From contig NZ_SUPW01000001.1 of the NCBI RefSeq assembly GCF_013337285.1, forward strand, positions 310,001 to 374,000: a stretch of 64,000 bases of DNA, read 5' to 3'. This DNA is from Agrobacterium tumefaciens (GTDB lineage: Bacteria; Pseudomonadota; Alphaproteobacteria; Rhizobiales; Rhizobiaceae). Below the pieces are notes generated by a model. That model was not told where the DNA came from, did not search any database, and saw nothing but the letters and a program-made list of their open reading frames with translations. Positions within the stretch are counted from its first letter, which is position 1; each line of letters opens with the position of its first letter. A program made the translations under genes and the position numbers. This document shows, in pieces, positions 39,205 through 46,279 of the stretch.

Positions 39205-39675
39205 ATGTCTGATGTCATCGAAGGCCGCCTCAAGGAACTTGGCTTTACGCTTCCCGTAGCCGCAGCACCAGCCGCAAACTACGTTCCCTTCACCATCAGC
39301 GGCAATCTTCTGTATGTATCGGGTCAACTGCCGATGGAATCTGGCAAGATTGCGGTGACGGGCCTTGTTGGCCGCGACATCGACGTTGCGGGAGCCCAGC
39401 GCGCCGCCGAATTATGCGCCGTCAATATTCTCGCGCAGGTCAAGGCCGCATTGAACGGCGACCTCTCGAAAATCCGCCGCGTCATCAAGCTGAACGGCTT
39501 CGTTGCCTCCGTTCCGGAATTCGTTGAACAGCATCTCGTCATCAACGGCGCATCCAATCTTCTCGCCAATGTTCTCGGTGATGCCGGCAAACATGCCCGC
39601 GCCGCCGTCGGCATGGCCTGCCTGCCCTTCAATGCCGCCGTCGAGATCGACGCCATCGTGGAAATCGACGCATGA
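39205..39675 (+). CDS. RidA/YjgF-family protein
   Basis: A 156-residue Rid-superfamily protein of the longer subgroup, starting IEGRLKELGFTLPVAAAPAA. GNLLYVSGQLPM and the C-terminal HARAAVGMACLPFNAAVEID align with the Rid core, including the arginine used for imine hydrolysis in archetypal RidA. The real substrate of this subgroup is not established. It begins a set of coupled genes: its stop overlaps the GDPD start by 4 bases. Confidence 0.87.
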   Translation: MSDVIEGRLKELGFTLPVAAAPAANYVPFTISGNLLYVSGQLPMESGKIAVTGLVGRDIDVAGAQRAAELCAVNILAQVKAALNGDLSKIRRVIKLNGFVASVPEFVEQHLVINGASNLLANVLGDAGKHARAAVGMACLPFNAAVEIDAIVEIDA

Positions 39676-40412
39676 CGCTAAAACTTTCCTGGCTGACGGC
39701 CCAGCCCGTCGCCCATCGCGGTTATCATGATCTCAACAAGGCGGTCTGGGAAAATACGCTTTCCGCCTTTTCCCGCGCCGTCGAAGCCGGTTTTGCCATC
39801 GAATGCGATGTTCAGCTGGCAGCCGACAGCGTGCCAGTGATTTTTCACGACGACGACATGGCCCGGCTGACCGGCATCAAGGGCGACGTGCGCGAACGCA
39901 CGTCGGGTGAACTGGCCATGCTTTCGGTCGGCCAGACGAAGGATCGTGTTCCGACGCTGAAGCAGCTTCTGGCGCTCTGCGCCGGCAAGGTGCCGCTGGT
40001 GATCGAGCTGAAAGGCCGCAAGGGCGAAGGCGTCGATGACGGTTTTGCCGAGGCGGTTCTGGAGGACCTCGAGGGCTACAAGGGCCATGTGGCGCTGATG
40101 AGCTTCGACCACCACCTGCTGAAGGACCTGAAGGCTGCGGGGTCTCCCTGGCCGCTTGGTCTCACCGCCGAAGGCGACAAGCCGGAAGACTTCTTTAGTC
40201 ATGACGAAGCGATGCAGCTTGGGCTTGATTTCATCTCCTATCATTGGGGTCACCTGCCCAACAGCTTCATCGAGGCGCAAAGAAAACTTGGGCTTCCGGT
40301 GATTACCTGGACGGTCAGGGATGAAAATGCGCGTGAGACTACCTATAAATATGCGGACCAGATGACATTCGAAGGTTTCGACCCGAGAGAGAACCCCTCC
40401 GCTACGGCATGA
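39672..40412 (+). CDS. Glycerophosphodiester phosphodiesterase
   Basis: A 246-residue cytoplasmic GDPD-family TIM barrel, releasing glycerol 3-phosphate from phospholipid head-group diesters or acting on related phosphodiesters. Active-site segments are intact: PVAHRGYHDLNKAVWENTLS with the catalytic histidine and glutamate, then ECDVQLAADSVPVIFHDDDM with the second histidine, and VIELKG. There is no signal peptide. It overlaps the RidA gene upstream and the GNAT gene downstream by 4 bases each. Confidence 0.9.
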   Translation: MTLKLSWLTAQPVAHRGYHDLNKAVWENTLSAFSRAVEAGFAIECDVQLAADSVPVIFHDDDMARLTGIKGDVRERTSGELAMLSVGQTKDRVPTLKQLLALCAGKVPLVIELKGRKGEGVDDGFAEAVLEDLEGYKGHVALMSFDHHLLKDLKAAGSPWPLGLTAEGDKPEDFFSHDEAMQLGLDFISYHWGHLPNSFIEAQRKLGLPVITWTVRDENARETTYKYADQMTFEGFDPRENPSATA

Positions 40413-41608
40413 CAGAAGACTATTCCATTCGCGTTGCGCAATCTCTGGGGGATATCGATCCGGAAAGCTGGAAACGGCTTTCCGGAACATCACGCAATAC
40501 GTCAGGAAAACCATACAATCCTTTCATCTCTCACGCATTTTTATCATCGATGGAAGAGTCCGGATCGGCGACAGCCAAGACCGGCTGGCTTGGAAACCAT
40601 CTGCTGCTCGAAAACGCGTCCGGGGATCTGGTCGGGGCGATACCGGCCTATCTGAAGAACCACAGCAAGGGCGAATATGTCTTCGACCATGGCTGGGCGG
40701 ATGCTTTCGAGCGGGCTGGCGGTCATTATTATCCGAAACTGCAATGTTCGGTTCCCTTCACGCCGGCGACGGGGCCGCGGCTGCTCACTTCCGAAACCGT
40801 GGACGAAACACGCTTCAAGCCGCTTCTGGCCTCCGGCCTCGCGCAGGTGACGGAAAAGATCGGCGTCTCCTCCGCACATGTCACGTTTCTGCCCGAAGAC
40901 GATCTTGCAGCACTTCTGCCCCGCGATTTCCTGCACAGGACCGACCAGCAATTCCACTTCATCAATGACGGTTATCGCGACCATGATGATTTTCTCGACG
41001 CTCTTTCCTCACGCAAGCGCAAGGGGCTGAAAAAGGAGCGCCGCGCGGCACTGGAAAACGGCATCGAAATCGACTGGCTAACCGGCAGCGATCTGACCGA
41101 GGACATCTGGGACCAGTTCTTCGCGTTCTATCTGGATACCGGCGGCCGCAAATGGGGCCGGCCCTATCTGACGCGGGAATTTTATTCGCTGATCGGCGAA
41201 CGCATGGCCGACGATGTTCTGCTGGTGATGGCGAAACGCGACGGGCGTTATATCGCCGGTGCGATCAACTTTATTGGCTCGGACGCGCTTTACGGTCGTC
41301 ACTGGGGCTGCATCGAGGATCACCCCTATTTGCATTTCGAGGTCTGTTACCATCAGGCGATCGATTTCGCGCTGGCGAAGGGATTGAAACGGGTGGAAGC
41401 CGGTGCCCAGGGCGAACACAAGCTGGCGCGCGGTTACGTGCCGGTCACCACCCATTCGGCGCATTTCATCGTCCACCCGGGCCTGCGCCGCGCCATTGCC
41501 GATTACCTTCAGCGCGAGCGCGAAGAGGTCGAGCATATTGGCGACTATCTTGATGAACACACGCCATTCCGCAAGGGCGAGAGACAGGAACAGGAACCGG
41601 ACGCATAG
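40409..41608 (+). CDS. GNAT/FemAB-like acyltransferase (DUF482, COG3146)
   Basis: A 399-residue protein of the DUF482 family, whose fold joins two GNAT-like domains as in FemABX peptidoglycan transferases. HDDFLDALSSRKRKGLKKER, FYLDTGGRKWGRPYLTREFY and YGRHWGCIEDHPYLHFEVCY are characteristic. FemAB-type enzymes add amino acids to peptidoglycan from aminoacyl-tRNA, but no activity has been settled for DUF482. The ATG overlaps the GDPD stop. HIT follows after 21 bases. Confidence 0.8.
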   Translation: MTEDYSIRVAQSLGDIDPESWKRLSGTSRNTSGKPYNPFISHAFLSSMEESGSATAKTGWLGNHLLLENASGDLVGAIPAYLKNHSKGEYVFDHGWADAFERAGGHYYPKLQCSVPFTPATGPRLLTSETVDETRFKPLLASGLAQVTEKIGVSSAHVTFLPEDDLAALLPRDFLHRTDQQFHFINDGYRDHDDFLDALSSRKRKGLKKERRAALENGIEIDWLTGSDLTEDIWDQFFAFYLDTGGRKWGRPYLTREFYSLIGERMADDVLLVMAKRDGRYIAGAINFIGSDALYGRHWGCIEDHPYLHFEVCYHQAIDFALAKGLKRVEAGAQGEHKLARGYVPVTTHSAHFIVHPGLRRAIADYLQREREEVEHIGDYLDEHTPFRKGERQEQEPDA

Positions 41609-41629
41609 TCCGCGATGAGGAGATCACCG

Positions 41630-42061
41630 ATGACGGCCAGCGCCTATGACGACAACAATATCTTCGCGAAAATCCTGCGCGGTGAAATTCCGAGCCACAA
41701 GCTTTATGAGGACGAGCATACGCTGGCCTTCATGGATGTGATGCCACAAGCCCCCGGCCATCTGCTTGTCGTTCCGAAGACCGGTTCGCGCAATCTGCTC
41801 GATGCGGACCCTGAAGTTCTGGCGAGGACCATTCCCGTGGTGCAAAAACTGGCCGTGGCGGCCAAGGAAGCCTTCGATGCCGATGGCGTCTTCGTTGCCC
41901 AGTTCAACGAACCGGCGGCCGGCCAGACCGTGTTCCACCTGCATTTCCACGTCATTCCGCGCAAGGAAGGCGAACCGCTTAAACCCCATTCGGGCGCCAT
42001 GGCCGATGGCGAGGTGTTGAAGGCCCACGCGGAGAAGATCAAGGCGGCGCTGGCTTCCTGA
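41630..42061 (+). CDS. HIT-family hydrolase
   Basis: A 143-residue histidine triad protein. The triad HLHFHVIP holds His103, His105 and His107, and the fold opens with NIFAKILRGEIPSHKLYEDE. Relatives hydrolyse purine nucleoside phosphoramidates such as AMP-lysine or AMP-morpholidate. GAGGAG sits 7 bases before the ATG at 41630. An upstream in-frame ATG (41615) is not as well placed. It closes the RidA-GDPD-GNAT-HIT set. Confidence 0.92.
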   Translation: MTASAYDDNNIFAKILRGEIPSHKLYEDEHTLAFMDVMPQAPGHLLVVPKTGSRNLLDADPEVLARTIPVVQKLAVAAKEAFDADGVFVAQFNEPAAGQTVFHLHFHVIPRKEGEPLKPHSGAMADGEVLKAHAEKIKAALAS

Positions 42062-42083
42062 GGCTGGCCTTACACGCAACGTC

Positions 42084-42106
42084 ATCCTCGGCCTTGTGCC
42101 GAGGAT
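42084..42106. repeat. Short palindromic repeat (ATCCTCGGC / GCCGAGGAT)
   Basis: A perfect 9-base stem with a CTTGT loop lies in the space between the convergent HIT and DUF1989 genes. It closely matches the copies near 15283-15349 and the 6875-6897 hairpin. It may help stop transcription from both sides. Confidence 0.75.
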
Positions 42107-42166
42107 TCAACCACGTATCGTGACGTTAATCCGTTGCAGAGAACGGAGGAGACGTTTTCCGATTTA

Positions 42167-43018
42167 TCACTCCACAGGGCGATAGGTATTCGTTTCCGGC
42201 CAGGGCCAACCTTCGAGCACCGCCATATCCGGCCGGAATATTTCCACCTTTAGCGGATAACAGAGAGCCGCATCGCTGGAATGGGCCGAGCCACAATCGC
42301 CACCCGGACAGGCGGACAGCGCGCCAATGAGATCGATTTCCGCAAAAAGCTCCAGATAATCTCCCGGCCGCACCGGGCTGGCCTTCATGAAATATTGATG
42401 CGTGTCGCGGGTGAACCCCGTGCACATGAAGACGTTCAGTACATCATGCACATGCGGCTCGGCCTCCCGGAATGACAGGCCGCTGGCCGAAGCAAGGGCG
42501 GTCGTCAGGTTAGAATGGCAGCAATGGTGATAGTCGCCGCCGCTGAGCAGCTTGTTGGTATAGGGATCGCAGCGGGTGCCAATTACATCATGCACGCCGC
42601 CGCCATCCTCGTCCCAGCCATACCATGACAATGTATCGTGGGTGATAGTCGCGATGGGTCGCAGGGACGGCAGGTTGCTCCACAGCCGGTTGCCGACGGA
42701 AACATGAGTGGCATGCAGGGCGCGGGTCTTGCCGCTGAAAAAGCGCTCGCTCAGGTCATGCGCGTTCCAGAGGTTCAAGTCCCCGACCTGCGGACCTTCG
42801 ATGCTGACGATGCGGAAAAAATGCCCCTTCGGCACATTGAAAGTCCGGCCGTCACGCGGCGGCACGATGACCTCGTCGATCTTCTCCATGCCCTCCCTTG
42901 CCTTTTCCAGACGCGCAAGGTCCGGCTTCTCAAGCAAGCCGTTCGGATAAACGACGACAGGGCGGATAGCGCGGCGCGCGGCGGCATCGACGGGTTCGGC
43001 AGCAGGCATAAGGGTCAT
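42167..43018 (-). CDS. DUF1989 / urea carboxylase-associated family protein
   Basis: A 283-residue protein with the DUF1989 signatures GDYHHCCHSNLTTAL (Cys166, Cys167), a histidine-rich centre (EPHVHDVLNVFM) and SACPGGDCGS (Cys237, Cys242). The family is often found next to urea carboxylase, but none is present here. The cysteine and histidine pattern suggests metal binding. The ATG at 43018 follows GAGGAT. Frames running further upstream are not supported. It is divergent from a LysR regulator across 110 bases, the usual arrangement of a LysR target. Confidence 0.85.
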   Translation of the reverse strand: MTLMPAAEPVDAAARRAIRPVVVYPNGLLEKPDLARLEKAREGMEKIDEVIVPPRDGRTFNVPKGHFFRIVSIEGPQVGDLNLWNAHDLSERFFSGKTRALHATHVSVGNRLWSNLPSLRPIATITHDTLSWYGWDEDGGGVHDVIGTRCDPYTNKLLSGGDYHHCCHSNLTTALASASGLSFREAEPHVHDVLNVFMCTGFTRDTHQYFMKASPVRPGDYLELFAEIDLIGALSACPGGDCGSAHSSDAALCYPLKVEIFRPDMAVLEGWPWPETNTYRPVE

Positions 43019-43076
43019 GAAATCCTCGCGGCAATGTAAATGTCGATGTGAAATTGCGGCATGAACGCCCGGCTGA

Positions 43077-43094
43077 CAAGAAGGGTTTTTCTTG
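43077..43094. promoter_or_regulatory. Inverted repeat in the DUF1989-LysR divergent region
   Basis: CAAGAA and TTCTTG form a perfect 6-base inverted repeat with a 6-base spacer, 35 bases before the LysR start. A site of this sort between a LysR gene and a divergent gene is a reasonable candidate for autoregulation. It is not a clean T-N11-A box. Confidence 0.35.
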
Positions 43095-43128
43095 CGCTCA
43101 GCCCAAGCGTAACTTACCCTCATCAACG

Positions 43129-44019
43129 ATGAAACTGCCGCCGCTCGCCACCCTTCGCGCTTTTGAAGCCGCCGCCAGACAACAAAGCTTTTCTGTGGCT
43201 GCGCAGGAACTTGGCATGACGGCAACTGCGGTAAGCCAGCATGTGCGCAATCTGGAAGCTTGGCTTGGCGTGGCTCTGTTCGACCGGCATGCGAGAGGCG
43301 TGAGACTTACCCCGGCCGGCCAGGAATTCGGCGTCACGGTTTCAGGTGGCCTGCGGCAGATCGCCTCCGGCGCGGAGCGTATCCGTCGGGGCCACGACCG
43401 CATGACTGTGCGCCTGGCGAGCCTGCCCTCCGTGGTGGCGCATTTTCTGACACCCCGCCTGCCCCGCTTCCGGGCGCTGCATCCAGACATACAGGTGTCG
43501 ATCAGCTATTCCGGCACGGACTACGCCGTGGAGGCCGATCTCAGAATCATACATGGCGCGACCCCTGTGCAGAAAGCCGTGGCGCTCTTCAGCGCCGAGA
43601 CGCGCCCGACATGCGCACCGGCTTACATTGCGAAATCCGGTACCTTCGATGACGTCTCCAGCCTATGCCAAGCGGAATTGCTGCATGATGACAGCGAGAC
43701 GGCATGGCGGGAATGGCTGGCAACTGCTGGCCTATCCCCGCCACGGAGCGCCGGCCCGATCTTTGCGGATTTCAACCTGCTGGTGACCGCGCTGAAGACC
43801 GGTCAGGGCATTGGCCTGTGCCCGACTGCACTTCTGCGCGACGAGATCGCCGGAGGACAATTGACAGTGCTTTTCGACCGGGCTGCCGATACGGAAAAAT
43901 ATTACTGGCTGATTGAAGCCGAAGTGATGAGCGCATCGGCCCGGCTGTTATCCGACTGGCTTCTCGCGGAAGCCCGCGAGAGCGAAACCCATGGCAATTA
44001 TTCCGCCGCGGTAAGTTGA
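43129..44019 (+). CDS. LysR-family regulator (GcvA-like)
   Basis: A 296-residue LysR-type protein. The winged helix-turn-helix is at residues 7-64 (LATLRAFEAAARQQSFSVAA, then MTATAVSQHVRNLEAWLGV). The periplasmic-binding-like effector domain follows. The opening MKLPPLATLRAFEAAAR is typical of the GcvA group. I chose the ATG at 43129, where homology to the domain begins. It faces the DUF1989 gene and probably controls it. Its last 22 bases overlap the convergent PAP2 gene. Confidence 0.9.
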   Translation: MKLPPLATLRAFEAAARQQSFSVAAQELGMTATAVSQHVRNLEAWLGVALFDRHARGVRLTPAGQEFGVTVSGGLRQIASGAERIRRGHDRMTVRLASLPSVVAHFLTPRLPRFRALHPDIQVSISYSGTDYAVEADLRIIHGATPVQKAVALFSAETRPTCAPAYIAKSGTFDDVSSLCQAELLHDDSETAWREWLATAGLSPPRSAGPIFADFNLLVTALKTGQGIGLCPTALLRDEIAGGQLTVLFDRAADTEKYYWLIEAEVMSASARLLSDWLLAEARESETHGNYSAAVS

Positions 44020-44948
44020 GCCGGAACGCTTACCGTCTCACCGGTGCGCTTCCTTGCCGACATCCAGTTGAGCAGGCGGGCCGAGGCGGCGCAGACGATG
44101 ACAAAAGCGATGAGACCGCCGAAAACATCGGCAAGATGATGTCCGCCTTGTACTAGAACGGCCAGTAGCATCACGAAATTCAATGGCAGGATTACCGCCA
44201 TCACCAGCCGATGGCGCGGCACGAACCAGACGGACATCGCCGCCATGAAGATGTGGAATGACGGAAAGCCGATCAGCCCCAGCACGTTTCTGGGAGTAAG
44301 GTAACTCACGCCTTCCTGCCCCAGCCGCATCAATTCCCGCCCATAGGCAGGGTCGACAGCCAACGGAATGGTCTGCGTAACCCACTGCGGCAACTCATGA
44401 TAGGCTTTGGCACCATAGGTCGGGAAAAATATCCAGAAGGTGATGCTGACCATGGCGCCAATCACCCCTGTGACGAGGAAATGGTGCAACATCCTGTCCT
44501 TACCGGTGAAACCCAGCGTGATGATGATCAGCAGGAGTTGCGGCAACGAGGTCGCGTAAACCATGAACAGCGTTTTGCCGATCCAGGGATATGTGGCCGC
44601 CCAAATGACGATATCCGGCCAGCTATAACCAAAAGCCGCATCCACACGGAAAAGCGCCTGATCGATGACCGGAAAAGCAACCGGCAGGAACATGTAATTG
44701 AAAACCGAGGCGACGAGCGAAAACAGGATGAACAGCCCGCTCGAAATCAGAGCGGCGGCGATGCCAGAATCGCGCCCGGTTTTGCGATAGAACTGGCCGA
44801 GGATAAAAACACCGGCACCTGCCAGCGCGCACAAAAAATATCCGATATAATCGACATTGATGCCTTTGAAAGCGATCAATGCCGCGTCGATAACGAGCAA
44901 TACGGCAATAAAACCAACAACAAACCGTTCTGCCGCAAAGAGTCGCAT
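43998..44948 (-). CDS. PAP2-superfamily membrane phosphatase/transferase
   Basis: A 316-residue protein with about eight membrane helices. The C-terminal catalytic parts are GFPSFHIFMAAMSVWF (motif 2 Ser-x-His) and GGHHLADVFGG (motif 3 histidine and aspartate), as in PAP2 and inositolphosphotransferase Aur1-like proteins. The lipid substrate is unknown. I preferred the ATG at 44948 over a TTG 30 bases upstream. The gene overlaps lysR at its 3' end by 22 bases. Confidence 0.8.
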   Translation of the reverse strand: MRLFAAERFVVGFIAVLLVIDAALIAFKGINVDYIGYFLCALAGAGVFILGQFYRKTGRDSGIAAALISSGLFILFSLVASVFNYMFLPVAFPVIDQALFRVDAAFGYSWPDIVIWAATYPWIGKTLFMVYATSLPQLLLIIITLGFTGKDRMLHHFLVTGVIGAMVSITFWIFFPTYGAKAYHELPQWVTQTIPLAVDPAYGRELMRLGQEGVSYLTPRNVLGLIGFPSFHIFMAAMSVWFVPRHRLVMAVILPLNFVMLLAVLVQGGHHLADVFGGLIAFVIVCAASARLLNWMSARKRTGETVSVPAQLTAAE

Positions 44949-45015
44949 GAAGCCGATATCCCTGTTTATGATCCACAATCTAAAACAGAGAGCTTTAATA
45001 TTCGAATAAATGAAA

Positions 45016-45360
45016 TCAAAAACCTAGCGCGAACAGCCCACCCGCCAGAAGAAAAATCGGAACAGCCACACCAACGATGATGCGCTGGCCGGACAATAGA
45101 AATGCCACGAAACCGAGTGCCGCCGCGCCAATGCGCAGCCACAGGGGCGTGGCCTCCAGCGTTCCGGTTGGAAAGACGATCAGCTTGGCGGTGACGGCCA
45201 TGACCAGCGACGTAGCGACCGCCCTCACCCAATAAAGCGCCTCGGAATCTTCCTTGAGGCGGTTACCGGCGAGAACGCCGAGCCAGCGCCACAGATCGGT
45301 CGCCAGCCAACCGGCGATGGCGATGAACAGATAGGGCGCCCACCAATTTTCGGTCATCAT
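45016..45360 (-). CDS. azlD: AzlD-family branched-chain amino acid exporter subunit
   Basis: A 114-residue protein with four hydrophobic helices, matching the small subunit AzlD. AzlC and AzlD together export branched-chain amino acids or their analogues. It begins MMTENWWAPYLFIAIAGWLA. The start overlaps the azlC stop (ATGA), with a second in-frame ATG 3 bases later. The pairing with azlC supports the call more than the sequence does. Confidence 0.82.
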   Translation of the reverse strand: MMTENWWAPYLFIAIAGWLATDLWRWLGVLAGNRLKEDSEALYWVRAVATSLVMAVTAKLIVFPTGTLEATPLWLRIGAAALGFVAFLLSGQRIIVGVAVPIFLLAGGLFALGF

Positions 45361-46115
45361 GGTTCGCTCTCGGGTGAGACGGGTTTGATCTTTCGGCGGA
45401 AGACGAAGCGGTCGATCAGATAGGCGAGCGTACCTCCACCGATGCCGGCATAGAGGATGTCGAATTCGGGGGCGATCACCGCGAAGGCAGGCCCGGCGAT
45501 CACGCCGATGACAAAAGCGACCTTGACGACGGAATGGCGGGCGGTGGCCCAGATCGATGCCACGAAATAGACGGGTGTGAGGAAAAACAGCACACCGGCG
45601 ACCAACGGCGGAAAGGCGGCGACGACGCCGTAACACAGGCCGACGATGATGGCGTTGATGACGGTCAGCGTCATGCCGAAACCGGCGAACCAGGCGGCGC
45701 GCGCCTCACGCGGCACCTTCGACAGATTTTGCGTCGCGAAGACCCAGGCGGTGATGGCGACGAAATGCGAGAGAAACAGCAATATCCATGTCGGCGTCTT
45801 TGCGCCGCGCATCTCCGGAACGATGGATGCGACCATCGGCATCATCCGGACCGAGGACAGCGTGACCGCCAGAAAACAGGCGGCGAGATTGGCGCCACCG
45901 ACCATCGAACCGATGAGGATCATCTTGGCCGGCAGAGCCCAGATCATCAGCGTCATGAACACTGCTTCGCCGCGCGGCACCCCGGATTCCAGCGCGAAGG
46001 CGCTGAAACCGACGAAGGATGTCATGAGAATGAGCGAGGGCAGTGAGAAGATGCCCCGCATTCCCCTGAAAAACCAGCCACGCAGGGAGATGGTGTCGCT
46101 ATCGGCCGTTTGCAT
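45357..46115 (-). CDS. azlC: AzlC-family branched-chain amino acid exporter subunit
   Basis: A 252-residue polytopic protein. FFRGMRGIFSLPSLILMTSF, then GVPRGEAVFMTLMIWALPAK, and ANLAACFLAVTLSSVRMMPM are typical AzlC segments. It forms the large subunit of the AzlCD exporter and is coupled to azlD by a 4-base overlap. About 160 bases separate it from clpA, including the clpA terminator. Confidence 0.88.
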   Translation of the reverse strand: MQTADSDTISLRGWFFRGMRGIFSLPSLILMTSFVGFSAFALESGVPRGEAVFMTLMIWALPAKMILIGSMVGGANLAACFLAVTLSSVRMMPMVASIVPEMRGAKTPTWILLFLSHFVAITAWVFATQNLSKVPREARAAWFAGFGMTLTVINAIIVGLCYGVVAAFPPLVAGVLFFLTPVYFVASIWATARHSVVKVAFVIGVIAGPAFAVIAPEFDILYAGIGGGTLAYLIDRFVFRRKIKPVSPESEP

Positions 46116-46230
46116 TCAGAATCCAATAATACATGTCGCCCGAAACTGAGCAGCGGTTTCAGGATAACGACGTGCATAAAACAAAAAACGCGTTGCGTGA
46201 ATTCGGGAAATGCGTTGCGCTTTACACATG

Positions 46231-46256
46231 AAAATGCCGGGCTTTCGCCCGGCATC
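46231..46256 (-). terminator. Terminator of clpSA
   Basis: On the minus strand ATGCCGGGC, a GAAA loop and GCCCGGCAT are followed by TTTTC. The hairpin begins about 24 bases after the clpA stop and would end the clpS-clpA transcript. Confidence 0.85.
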
Positions 46257-46279
46257 GGTTTATCGGTTGAGCAACCGCA

